64,000 nt of DNA from CBDCFV01 sp965261795 (GTDB taxonomy: Bacteria; Chloroflexota; Dehalococcoidia; Lucifugimonadales; UBA3495), in assembly GCA_965261795.1 (NCBI GenBank), contig OZ253476.1:1364001-1428000 (forward strand), given 5' to 3'. The notes beneath the pieces are model-generated. The model searched no databases. It saw nothing but the letters and a program-made list of their open reading frames with translations, and had not been told where the DNA came from. Positions 1-7,491 of the stretch are shown here, piece after piece. The position numbers and the translations under genes were made by a program. The stretch's first letter is position 1; each line of letters starts with the position of its first letter.

Positions 1-362
1 CTCTGCTCGAATGAGGGAGTGAAGTCCGGTCCCGCCTGACTCGCCGCCGGAGAACCGGATTGGGCCGAGGACATCCGTATGGCTATATACGGCCAATTGG
101 TGATCTCCAGAAATTCCAGGTAGGCCGTCTGGCCATTCGCCATGAGTGCGCCCGGGACCGCCAAGCGCGGGATTGGAGTCCAGATGAAGAGTTGCGGGTC
201 ATTATTTGAGGGCGCCCCAACGTTGATGGTATGGGTCATTCCCTGGATGCCGGCAGCCGTCGCGCGGGTAACTGCAACGGTGTAGGTCTTCCGGGTAGTC
301 CCATCCTGGGCCGTCACCACGACGGTTATGGTTCTCACACTCACCGGCAGTGTAATCGATGG
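1..362 (-). pseudogene. Frame-shifted C-terminal continuation of trypsin-like lipoprotein
   Basis: A second minus-strand frame, with codons starting at 362, 359 and so on, stays open to the left edge of the window. It completes the cadherin-like beta-sandwich domain begun in the neighbouring reading frame: it reads PSITLPVSVRTITVVV, then TAQDGTTRKTYTVAVTRA, the normal second half of such a domain ending in the usual Tyr-Thr-Val-x-Val-x-Arg strand. About 80 further residues of no recognised family follow. Restoring one base (for example an extra C at 362) would join the two frames. The gene runs off the window, so its real end is unknown. Either a true frameshift mutation or a sequence error would explain it. 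Confidence 0.7.
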
Positions 363-1309
363 CTGGCTTGGCCGCTCGCTATCGTAACGCCGTTCACCGT
401 CACCGTTGCGTTGGCTTGGTTTACCGTCGGCCTCACCCGCACGCTGGCCACGTCGTTGCCCACCGTCGCCCTATAGTCCGTTGTGGCCCCTGAGAAAACT
501 GGAACGACCGAGGCCGGTGTGGGAGCGATGCTCAGAGCGCTCAGCGTCGCGTTGTTGCTTGCCAACGAAGTTCCGAAGGTAATATCTAGCTCCGATTCGG
601 CCACCGAGGCCCGAAAAGCGTAGGCCTTGCGGCCATCGTTCCGCAACCGGGAAACCAAAATACACGCCATATGAAATTGCCCAGGCCGTTCTTGGACTAG
701 GCAAGGAGCCCCGGAATCCGCGGGCTGCACCGGCCTCTGGTTGCAGTCGAGTTCGATAAACCCGGTATACTTTTCTTTCCTCTCTACAGTGTAATTTCCT
801 ACCCTCTCTTCAGTGGAGAAATGAACCTCTCTATCAAGTTTTCGGACGCGAACCACGCCGACTCCGCCTTCCGCTCCCACCATGGTGAGAGACGTTCCTA
901 CTATTGGGCGCCTGGTCCCGGAAAGGACCACGCCCAGGTTGTGCCCGGCGCTGTGGAGCTTGAATCCCGCATCAACATTGGAATCAAGATGAGCCATTGC
1001 AACGTCCGCGGGCGTGCTCGGCACGTTTTCGTTGGGCAAAGCAGTCTTGAGCGGGACCCACTTGAAAAGCCGCCCGACTTTGTGATTGAGGTCCGTGGCG
1101 TCTGGTTGATAAATCTCGGCGTTAGTAGACGGATTGAACTTGTCGTCGGTCATGACGTGGAGATTGGACACCAGCACTTTTTCGCCATTGGAGTTGCGCG
1201 TAGCCAACCCGGTCAACGTGCCCCGATTGCTCTGATTAGATCCCGGAATTTTGGACCTGATTTCTAGTCCGGCCATCAGCGGCCGGTGGACTGTGTTTGC
1301 GTTGCCCAT
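341..1309 (-). CDS. Trypsin-like serine protease domain plus cadherin-like domain (damaged gene)
   Basis: This 322-residue reading frame holds a chymotrypsin/trypsin-fold protease. The likely triad is His51 in SNLHVM, Asp102 in ADVAMAHLD and Ser199 in PADSGAPCL. From about residue 254 a cadherin-like beta-sandwich domain starts (LSALSIAPTPASVVPVFSG) but is cut after ASGQAS by a frameshift near base 362. Upstream, in the same frame, only a TAA and one codon separate it from the 1313..1636 fragment, which carries the N-terminal domain seen before the protease in Nal1-like family members. I read it as the middle part of one secreted lipoprotein protease gene whose 5' end now lies beyond two insertion sequences. 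The ATG at 1309 may not be a natural start. Substrate unknown. Confidence 0.75.
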   Translation of the reverse strand: MGNANTVHRPLMAGLEIRSKIPGSNQSNRGTLTGLATRNSNGEKVLVSNLHVMTDDKFNPSTNAEIYQPDATDLNHKVGRLFKWVPLKTALPNENVPSTPADVAMAHLDSNVDAGFKLHSAGHNLGVVLSGTRRPIVGTSLTMVGAEGGVGVVRVRKLDREVHFSTEERVGNYTVERKEKYTGFIELDCNQRPVQPADSGAPCLVQERPGQFHMACILVSRLRNDGRKAYAFRASVAESELDITFGTSLASNNATLSALSIAPTPASVVPVFSGATTDYRATVGNDVASVRVRPTVNQANATVTVNGVTIASGQASHRLHCR

Positions 1310-1312
1310 ATA

Positions 1313-1636
1313 TTAATCCTCCTCCGCATTGCTATTCGGTTCCTCCCAGGCGGGCGCTGTGCTCTTTAAAAATTCGGGATAAGGTTCCTCCACGATCTGA
1401 ATCGGCACTCCCTCCAGTTCCGCTGGGATTCGGTCTTCGACAGGGAGTTCCTCCTGGGGCACTTTCTTGGTAACCGAGACTATGACACCAACTTCACCGG
1501 TATATCGGAAGTCATCGTTTTCGTCGTTTTCGTCTTGCAATAATCCAACACCGGTCGCCCACACGTTCGGTTGACGCCAAAACAGGTCGTGGTACTTCCT
1601 ATGTACTGCGATGCCTCGATCCGTCGCTTCTACAGC
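1313..1636 (-). pseudogene. N-terminal domain fragment of the trypsin-like lipoprotein
   Basis: The frame is open from the end of the IS1182-like element (1636) to a TAA at 1315-1313. A GTG at 1564 could start an 83-residue protein, but the frame extends upstream without a good start and with protein-like sequence (KYHDLFWRQPNVWATGVGL). The motif IVSVTKKV...LPVEDRIPAELEGVPIQIVE resembles the small domain preceding the protease domain in Nal1-type proteases. It is in the same frame as the protease reading frame just downstream, so the TAA looks like a nonsense mutation inside one gene. The missing start is explained if the 5' part was moved away by the insertion sequences. Confidence 0.65.
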
Positions 1637-2566
1637 CTAGAAACCGGGCCGGAAAGTCCTGGTTGGGTAGGGGGATTTGGGCAATAAAGCCGACGTGAGC
1701 AGGATCACGGAGCACAGTTGTCCGAGCCGGACCGCGCAGAAATTGGCCGCAGCATGGGCGACAACAAAGGGGACAATATTGAGGACGACGCTGCGGCCTG
1801 TTGCGCCGCCACCGGTACGGCCCGACCACCCGAGTTTCCCGGCCACCAGGGTCAGGTTGGCTACCGTGGCAGCCAGATACAGCTGGAACCTGGTCTTGAC
1901 CCTGCCGAAATAGCGGGACTGGCGAAGGCCCAACTGGACCAGTCGGGCCAACCGGTGTTCCACCACCACTCGGCGCACTCGATATTCGTCATAGTGAGTG
2001 CTTTGCTGCAACGCTCGGGCCTGCTGCAGCAGGGCTTCCTGGGGATGGACCAGCACCCGCCGCCCCCTGCTCCCCTTGGCTGCGATGCACTGGGACCGCA
2101 GTGGACATGTCCGACATTCGGCCCCGTCGAACTGGAAGGCCTGCAAGCGGTGGACCCGCCCCCTGCGGTCCGTCCGCTTTCCCGCCGGCACGATGGTGTG
2201 GGTAACCTGTCCCGCCGGACAGGTGCAACTGCCCGCGGCCAGGTCGATGACAAAGTCATCCTTGGGAAAGTGCTTCCGGTCGGGCCGTCCCGGCACTCTG
2301 GCCACCAACCGGCGTCCCGCATCGGCGAAGGCCTGCCTGGTATCGCCATCCCCATAGGCGGCGTCGCCCATGGCTTCCTCCACCGGCACACCGGTGTTGG
2401 CCTCGCTCTGCTCCACCAATTCCAGCGATCCCAGGTTGTCCGGAGCGTTGCCGGGCAATACGTCCACGGCGGTGATCAACTGGGAGCCGGTATCCACGAC
2501 GATGGCCGCCTTGTGTCCGTCGCCGTCTACTGCTGCTCTTGTGGCCGTGGCGCATCTCCGGGTCAT
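1637..2566 (-). pseudogene. IS1182-like transposase, C-terminal part
   Basis: The family-like sequence begins at about DGHKAAIVVDTGSQLITAV, the second DDE region, and continues with LELVEQSEANTG and AMGDAAYGDGDTRQAF (second catalytic Asp region). It then has a cysteine cluster CTCPAG...CRTCPLRSQC typical of IS1182 transposases and a conserved tail region LARLVQLGLRQSRYFG where the catalytic Glu lies nearby (VVVEHR). The first 15 or so residues of the open frame are out-of-frame sequence. The stop TAG lies in the left terminal repeat. It needs two frame corrections to join its N-terminal part. Confidence 0.75.
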
Positions 2567-3453
2567 GCACCGACATCATGCGGTCCCGGCTCACCCCGTC
2601 CTTGAGACTTGTTCCGCCTTCGGTCCGCTCCACGTCCCCCGTTCGGGGCCGGGGGCAGGCTCTGGAGCAGCAACTGTCCCAGCAGTTCCGCCGCCGCCAC
2701 AATCCGCTGGCGCTCATCACTGTCCTCCGGCAACTCCCCCTGCGCCTGCCGCGACAACTCCAACAACCGGTCGGCGTCAGCTACTATCAAGGACAGCAGC
2801 GCCGCCCCCGCCCGCTTGTCGCTCCAGTCGATGGCGGCTTCGCCCTTCACGCTGGAGGCAAAGTACCGTCCGTATCCCCGGTCCTTGGCCCATTCTCTAT
2901 CGGTGGACTTCTCCACTGCAGCCAGCGCCCGCAACAGCTTGACTATCCCGTCCGCCAACAGATTGTAGGTATCCTTGACCGCGCCCCGGCCCAGAATGTT
3001 GGTCGTGTCCAGCGCCACCTTCATGCCAGGCTTTTGCAGATACCCCGACTCCCGGGCCAGCCGCAGACTGGACTCGAATACCTCCCGCACCTTGCCGTGC
3101 AATATCAGCTGGGCGCGAAACACCTGCAGCGTGCTCTTGGCGAAGGGACGGTCTTCCACCTCAATCCCCAGAGCTACTTTCCACCGGAGGTCAAAGTCGG
3201 CTCTGGCCTTGGCCTCGGCGTCGCTCACCTTGTCGTGGGACTGGAGCAGGAGCGCCGTCGCCAGCAGGCTGGGCGGCACGCTGTCCCGTCCGTTGTCAGG
3301 GCAGTAGAACTCGGCGAACTCGGCGTCTCGGAACAGCCGGCCCCGCAGTGATGCCAACAGTCCGTAGTAGGTGTCCCGCCCCACGTGGTCCAGATACAAC
3401 CGGTCCGCTTCCCAGAGGCCCCTCTGGTCCGACCGCTCTCCCATCATGCTCAA
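2563..3453 (-). pseudogene. IS1182-like transposase, N-terminal part
   Basis: The 296-residue frame contains the DUF772-type N-terminal domain of IS1182 transposases (LYCDH-like start, PPSLLATALLLQSHDKVSD) and the first part of the DDE nuclease, with a likely first catalytic Asp in VALDTTNILGRG. Family-like sequence stops near base 2643, in a C/G-rich run, and resumes in a second frame (about 2530-2640) that reads RMMSVHDPEMRHGHKSSS. A further shift near 2525-2530 leads into the 1637..2566 frame. Two frameshifts separate the catalytic parts, so this copy is probably inactive. Confidence 0.8.
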
Positions 3454-3592
3454 GCCCTCGCTATTTCTTGATGGCTCAAGTATAGCTGACCACCCGGCTG
3501 AAGCCAGTTTCCGGCCACGTTTCTAGGGGGTGTCGTCAAAGTGAGAGTGAGGTGATAAGCTGACATTGCAATCAGTGTAGTAGGATTGGGCT

Positions 3593-4054
3593 ATGCCAGC
3601 AGCAACCGCAGTGCCGGCGCACCGGCGCCATGATATTTCCGGCCAGGTATGGGAAATCCTGGAGCCTCTTCTCCCCGGCGGCAAGGGCAAGACGGGCCGG
3701 CCCGCTTACGATAACCGGCTTTTTCTCAATGCTGTGTTCTGGATTCTGCGCACCGGGGCTCCTTGGCGCGATTTGCCCCCGGACTACGGGGACTGGAAGA
3801 ACACCCACCGGCCCCCCCGGTCAAGCCGGGGGGCTAAAGGCTTCTGCCGCTGGCGGGACCGGGGCGTATGGGCCAAGCTGCTGGACGCCATGATTGACGA
3901 TCCTGATTTTGAGTGGCTGATGATTGACGCCAGCTACATCAAGGCTCATCCCCACAGCGCCGGGGCCCGGGGCGGCAATCAAGCCATTGCCCGCACAAAA
4001 GGGGGCTCAACAGCAAGCTGCACCTGGCGGTGGACTCCCACGGAATGCCGGTAA
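3593..4054 (+). CDS. IS5-type transposase, ORF A
   Basis: The first frame begins MPAATAVPAHRRHDISG and carries the N-terminal DUF4096-type helix domain (VWEILEPLLPGGKGKTGRP) and the start of the DDE nuclease: first catalytic Asp in WLMIDASYIKAH. After ARTKGG it runs into an unrelated tail, while the second frame continues with GLNSKLHLAVDSHGM. The junction holds four A and five G (3997-4005). IS427-type elements commonly fuse two frames by ribosomal frameshifting at such a run, so this may be a functional arrangement rather than damage. Residues 80-90 (PPRSSRGAKG) are an unusual insert produced by a palindromic DNA segment at 3811-3834. Confidence 0.8.
   Translation: MPAATAVPAHRRHDISGQVWEILEPLLPGGKGKTGRPAYDNRLFLNAVFWILRTGAPWRDLPPDYGDWKNTHRPPRSSRGAKGFCRWRDRGVWAKLLDAMIDDPDFEWLMIDASYIKAHPHSAGARGGNQAIARTKGGSTASCTWRWTPTECR
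3811..3834. repeat. Palindromic insert inside IS5-type transposase
   Basis: The sequence GCCCCCCCGG, TCAAG, CCGGGGGGC forms a 9-base-pair stem (one unpaired C) with a five-base loop. It lies inside the transposase between THR and FCRWRDRG, where relatives of the family run directly from THR(R) to F(C/S)RW. With its flank (to about 3840) it adds nine or ten codons without changing the frame. Confidence 0.6.
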
Positions 4055-4398
4055 AAGTGATAGTCACCGGAGGCACGGCAGCGGACTGCTCCCAAGCACT
4101 GCCCTTGATTGAGGGTATCGCGGCGGAGCATCTTCTGGCAGACAAAGCCTATGACACCAATGAAATCATAGCCGCCGCCTCGGAATTGGGGATGAACCCG
4201 GTAATACCGCCCAAAAGCAACCGGCGGGAAAAGCGGGAATATGACCGGGCACTGTACAAGCTGCGGCATCTGGTGGAAAACGGCTTCTTGGACTTCAAGC
4301 AGTGGCGGGGAGTGGCAACCCGGTATGCCAAGAACTCCCTTTCTTACCTGGCCATCTGCCAGATTCGGGCGATGGTGATTTGGACTAAGTTGATTTGA
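4030..4398 (+). CDS. IS5-type transposase, ORF B
   Basis: The second frame supplies the rest of the DDE nuclease: HLLADKAYDTNEI with the second catalytic Asp, and HLVENGFLDFKQWRG with the catalytic Glu in the conserved YxxRhxVEn-like region (YDRALYKLRHLVEN). The frame is open well upstream of the ATG at 4030, reading GLNSKLHLAVDSHG, so the protein is expected to be made as a fusion with ORF A through a minus-one shift at about 4000 rather than from this ATG. It ends ten bases before the right terminal repeat boundary. Confidence 0.75.
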   Translation: MDSHGMPVKVIVTGGTAADCSQALPLIEGIAAEHLLADKAYDTNEIIAAASELGMNPVIPPKSNRREKREYDRALYKLRHLVENGFLDFKQWRGVATRYAKNSLSYLAICQIRAMVIWTKLI

Positions 4399-4407
4399 CG
4401 ACACTAC

Positions 4408-4698
4408 CTAAGTAGTCAGGAGGGTATTTGGTAACGATTTCATCCATTGTGAAACTCCTTGAGGCCGATTTTTTTTGCTCTCGGCGGGCACTAGGGTCAG
4501 TTCCTTTCCACTACCGGTTGCCACAGGTGTAATTTCCATTTGGCGTTTGGTTGTCGCCGGGGGCATCTCCATTCGGCCTTCGGTCGGCGCCGGAATGGTT
4601 TCCGTTCCCCTGTCGGTTGCAGCCGGAGTTGTCTTAGTCCCGCAAGCCAACAATGCCGCCAGCAAAAATGCCATCGCCGCTGTCTTGAGAATGTGCAT
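4408..4698 (-). pseudogene. Lipoprotein signal peptide fragment of the disrupted protease
   Basis: A 96-residue frame starts MHILKTAAMAFLLAALLACG, a textbook lipoprotein signal with a lipobox (LLAC) at about residues 16-19. A Thr/Pro/Glu-rich linker and then SQWMKSLPNTLLTT follow, ending at a TAG that overlaps the right edge of the IS5-like element. No enzymatic domain is present. The domain-bearing part without a start (1313..1636 and on) lies on the other side of the two insertion sequences in the same orientation, so this is probably its 5' end. The ribosome-binding region is GGAGA at 4701-4705. If translated alone it would make a small surface lipoprotein. Confidence 0.65.
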
Positions 4699-4753
4699 GG
4701 TCTCCTTCCGCCTCCTTTGTTGCTTGGATTATTCTTCCAGGCCTTTGACGGCA

Positions 4754-4797
4754 GAGCGGCTGTTATAGAACTAATGTTCGTATAATAAAAGCCGCTC
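4754..4797. promoter_or_regulatory. Inverted repeat around AT-rich core upstream of lipoprotein
   Basis: GAGCGGCT (4754-4761) and AGCCGCTC (4790-4797) are perfect inverted arms around an AT-rich centre that contains TATAAT on one strand and TATAAC on the other. It sits between the end of the zinc-ribbon membrane protein gene and the lipoprotein start, both on the minus strand. It could be an operator over the lipoprotein promoter or a weak terminator of the upstream gene; the sequence does not decide. Confidence 0.4.
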
Positions 4798-4916
4798 GGC
4801 ATTGGTGCAAGACCTAACTGTCACTTTTTCGAGGATTCCTACTCTTGCATGCACCCGGACAATGCCATCCAGTTCTATCCCTCAGTTCTGGCAGCGTGCC
4901 CTGGGAATGGGTTTCA

Positions 4917-5687
4917 TCAGGATCGGGCCAAGTCGAAAAGAGTGGAGAGGAAGCCAATCCAACCGAAGGTTCCCAACATACACAGTACAACTTCCACCAT
5001 GTTGACCCCGTAGGTCGTCATGGGCCCGGCGCTCACCTTCTCCCAATACCGGTTCAAGTTCCCTTGGACGTGCAGCACCAGCCACAGGGCGGAGAACACG
5101 CTCAGGACGTCCAGCATAGCGGAAATTGCTTCCTGCCAGCGGACCACGTCATAGTGCATTCCGGGATGCATCAAGATTCTCAAGGCCCCGCTCAGGTAGA
5201 AGTCCGAAAGATCGGTGGCGAAGTGGATTATTACCAGCGCTAGGGACCACCCCGGGCTGATGGTCGTTGGGACTCCGGCCCTGGTCATCAGTTCCCTATA
5301 CCTGCGGATGTGAGCGTAGCATTGGAGTAGGACGTATATAGGGACGAGCAGCGGCACTTCCCCGCCCCAACGCACGAAGACAGGCACCTTGCCGGTGTGG
5401 GCTTTGTACTGTGTCCAAGTAAGATAGAACCAATAGAATATGTAGAGGCCGTGGGTCATCATGGTGATGGCGAATACGCGGCCCAGGGGTATCATGTGCG
5501 AGGAGGCGTCGGCCAACGGCCCTTCCAGGGTTGGCGCTTCGACTCTCCGGAGGACTACATTGCCGCCGCACAAGCGACAATACTTAGTGCCGCGGCCGGC
5601 CCCGACTCCGCAGCTTTCACAGCAGGCCCAGTCTCCTTCAGGACGATTTTCCACCGAATGTCCTTTCCGGCTGAACAGGGATTTCAT
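4917..5687 (-). CDS. Zinc-ribbon membrane protein (DUF4234-like)
   Basis: A 256-residue protein of unknown function. The N-terminus has a double-CxxC zinc ribbon (CESCG about residue 23 and YCRLCG about residue 37). After a linker, IPLGRVFAITMMTHGLYIFYWFYLTW matches the characteristic first transmembrane segment of DUF4234-like proteins, with the Gly-x-Tyr-x-x-Tyr-Trp motif. Three or four more hydrophobic helices follow (around residues 108-125, 150-165, 190-210 and 230-250). It should be an inner-membrane protein with a cytoplasmic zinc ribbon. It stands alone between the lipoprotein and the LLM operon, with about 217 bases of apparently non-coding DNA upstream. Confidence 0.75.
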   Translation of the reverse strand: MKSLFSRKGHSVENRPEGDWACCESCGVGAGRGTKYCRLCGGNVVLRRVEAPTLEGPLADASSHMIPLGRVFAITMMTHGLYIFYWFYLTWTQYKAHTGKVPVFVRWGGEVPLLVPIYVLLQCYAHIRRYRELMTRAGVPTTISPGWSLALVIIHFATDLSDFYLSGALRILMHPGMHYDVVRWQEAISAMLDVLSVFSALWLVLHVQGNLNRYWEKVSAGPMTTYGVNMVEVVLCMLGTFGWIGFLSTLFDLARS

Positions 5688-5904
5688 CCACTAAGACCCG
5701 TGAACAATCACCGGGTTCTCTTTGCGCCATTGCTCCATCGCGGGATAGCAGGCTGCGATACCAAATTGCCCTCCTCATGATACCAGCGAACCGGGATGGG
5801 ATAGGATCCGGAAAGGCGGATGGCGGTCCGTAGGGTACTCTGGCAGATGGAAGGGGGTAACCCGGCGCATTCGCCGGACGTAATGGAGGAGCCTTGGAGA
5901 AACT

Positions 5905-6867
5905 TTAGACCTTCGGCCACACTTGGTCGGCGAAACGCTCCATTCCGGTAAGCGTTTCGTCCAAGTCGTTGGTCAGGCGCACGAAATCAAGCACCATCGA
6001 TCCGACGCCCATCTCCTCGTAACGGCGGATGTCGCTGGCTATTTGTTCGCCGTTGCCGTGGAAGGGAAGCCGATCGTTGCCGGCGGGGTTTCCGGGGTCG
6101 TTGAGCCGGTATTCGTGGGTACGGTAGATAACTTCGATCTCAGCGGGGTCCCTGCCGAAACTCCGGGCGTAACGGGCCAAGCGTTCCATCCCCGCCGCCA
6201 GTTGTTCCGGTGTCCCCATCGGGAAGGTGGGGTTGGTTCCCAACGGGCACCATCCGTTGGCCAACTCGGCGGTACGCCTCAGGGCTGGGCGGCTTTCTCC
6301 CCCAACCCAGATGGGCGGGTGTGGTTTTTGAAGGGGTTTGGGCAGGAAGTTGATGCCGTCGAAGTTGACGTATTTGCCCTCGTAGTGTGGGGTGTCGCTG
6401 GTCCACAACTCCTTGAACACCCGGATGTACTCGTCGGTGACCGCTCCCCTTGCCTGGAATTGTTCTCCAATCCCCAAGGCCTCGAACTCCTCCCGCATCC
6501 AGCCTACGCCCACTCCGACGACCAGCCTTCCCTTGGAAAGCACGTCCAGCGTCGCCAGGGCCTTGGCGGCGACCAAGGGGTTGCGGTGAGGCACGATTAT
6601 CACACTGGTCACCAGCCGTATCTTGTCGGTCCTGGCGGCCAGAAAAGCCAGCAGGGTCAACTGCTCCATAGCCTCTCCCGAGGGAGAGCCCGGATACTCG
6701 CCGCCTTGAGTGTAGGGGTACATCGACGCGATGCTACGAGGGACCAGGATGTGATCTCCGGTAAAGAGTGCGTCGTAGCCCAGTTCTTCGCCTTTTTCGG
6801 CGATGACGGTCATTTTCTCCGGGTCGGCCAAGGGTCCCCGCGGGGCTAACGTGAATCCGTACTTCAT
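5905..6867 (-). CDS. LLM class flavin/F420-dependent oxidoreductase
   Basis: A 320-residue luciferase-like monooxygenase-family protein. The N-terminus KYGFTLAPRGPLADPEKMTV, the segment GYDALFTGDHI and the core RLVVGVGVGWMREEFEALG are typical of the F420-dependent TIGR03619-type branch. The segment PHPPIWVGGESRPALRRTAE is the family's hallmark. These enzymes move hydride or oxygen on small organic substrates using reduced F420 or FMN; the actual substrate cannot be told. It is the last gene of a minus-strand operon and its ATG overlaps the stop of the TPR gene (ATGA), pointing to translational coupling. Confidence 0.9.
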   Translation of the reverse strand: MKYGFTLAPRGPLADPEKMTVIAEKGEELGYDALFTGDHILVPRSIASMYPYTQGGEYPGSPSGEAMEQLTLLAFLAARTDKIRLVTSVIIVPHRNPLVAAKALATLDVLSKGRLVVGVGVGWMREEFEALGIGEQFQARGAVTDEYIRVFKELWTSDTPHYEGKYVNFDGINFLPKPLQKPHPPIWVGGESRPALRRTAELANGWCPLGTNPTFPMGTPEQLAAGMERLARYARSFGRDPAEIEVIYRTHEYRLNDPGNPAGNDRLPFHGNGEQIASDIRRYEEMGVGSMVLDFVRLTNDLDETLTGMERFADQVWPKV

Positions 6868-7451
6868 TTCGTGCGCTCCTCATCAACTGGCGGTCCGAGT
6901 GATTCTGCTGTTCTAAGTGCTGACTCCAACCTGCGACGGCTCAAGTGTGTTCTGGGATGGTCCTGGCCCAGCACTTCCTCGCGTTCCTGCAGCGTCTGGC
7001 GGTGCAATGCAGCCGCTTCTGTATGCAAACCCAAGCAGGCATAGGTATTCGCGAGGCTGCCGCGGCTGCGGAGAGTATCGGGATGTTGCGGACCCAGAAC
7101 CCGTGCCCTCTGGTCCAGAATGTCTTTAAACTGGCCGGCAGCTTTTTCATACTGCCCGGCGGCGTAGTAGGTGTTGGCCAAGCGACTGCGGCTCCGTAGT
7201 GTTTGCGGGTGAGTTGGCCCCAGCCTAGCAAGGTGAAGTTCCAGTGTGCCCTGATAAAGGTCTATGGCCTCGTTAAAATTCCCCGCGTTCCGCAGTGCGT
7301 TGGCCAGGGTGTTTCTCGCCGGCACAGTCTTATAAGACATGTTTCCGTACTCAAAGCGTGACTCCTGCAGCACGTCTCTGAGCCGCCGTATCTCTGAGTC
7401 CTCTTGTACCGACATGAGCAGCGTTTCGCTCACCTTTGCCAAGTTTCCCAT
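6864..7451 (-). CDS. Tetratricopeptide repeat protein, short
   Basis: A 195-residue protein composed largely of three or four 42-residue TPR units of the kinesin-light-chain type, each containing LG-(P/Q)-x-HP-x-T (RLGPTHPQTLRSRSRLAN, VLGPQHPDTLRSRGSLAN, VLGQDHPRTHLSRRRLES). Such repeats usually form the C-terminal part of large NB-ARC/NACHT-like or Fdx-linked regulators; here no NTPase or effector domain is present. It sits inside a metabolic operon, 40 bases after the dehydrogenase stop and overlapping the oxidoreductase start by four bases. A protein-protein interaction role is likely; it may be a remnant of a larger protein. Confidence 0.8.
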   Translation of the reverse strand: MGNLAKVSETLLMSVQEDSEIRRLRDVLQESRFEYGNMSYKTVPARNTLANALRNAGNFNEAIDLYQGTLELHLARLGPTHPQTLRSRSRLANTYYAAGQYEKAAGQFKDILDQRARVLGPQHPDTLRSRGSLANTYACLGLHTEAAALHRQTLQEREEVLGQDHPRTHLSRRRLESALRTAESLGPPVDEERTK

Positions 7452-7491
7452 AGCCCGTGTTGGCTATGCGGCCGGCAGTTTGAGAAACCGT

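Larger units (their letters stand above)
1636..3527 (-). mobile_element. IS1182-family-like insertion sequence
   Basis: The element carries a broken IS1182-type transposase on the minus strand. Its ends are imperfect terminal inverted repeats: bases 1636-1655 (CCTAGAAACCGGGCCGGAAA) match the reverse complement of 3508-3527 (CCTAGAAACGTGGCCGGAAA) at 18 of 20 positions. A palindromic CTAG lies at both ends and could be the target duplication or part of the repeat. The transposase stop codon falls within the left CTAG. The element interrupts the trypsin-like lipoprotein gene. The right end abuts an IS5-like element. The length of about 1.9 kb is normal for the family. Confidence 0.8.
3526..4408 (+). 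mobile_element. IS5-family-like insertion sequence (IS427-type)
   Basis: An 883-base element with terminal inverted repeats: the left end GGGGGTGTCGTCAAA (3526-3540) matches the reverse complement of the right end (4394-4408, GGTAGTGTCGTCAAA) except for two bases. Both sides are flanked by TA (3524-3525 and 4409-4410), consistent with the short TA duplication of the IS427 group. It carries a two-frame transposase on the plus strand. It lies exactly against the CTAG end of the IS1182-like element, so it either inserted into that terminus or the reverse. Confidence 0.85.

Noticed and set aside
5708..5920. 70-residue minus-strand frame between the zinc-ribbon protein and the LLM gene
   Set aside because: Overlaps the end of the LLM gene, no ribosome site, low-information sequence.
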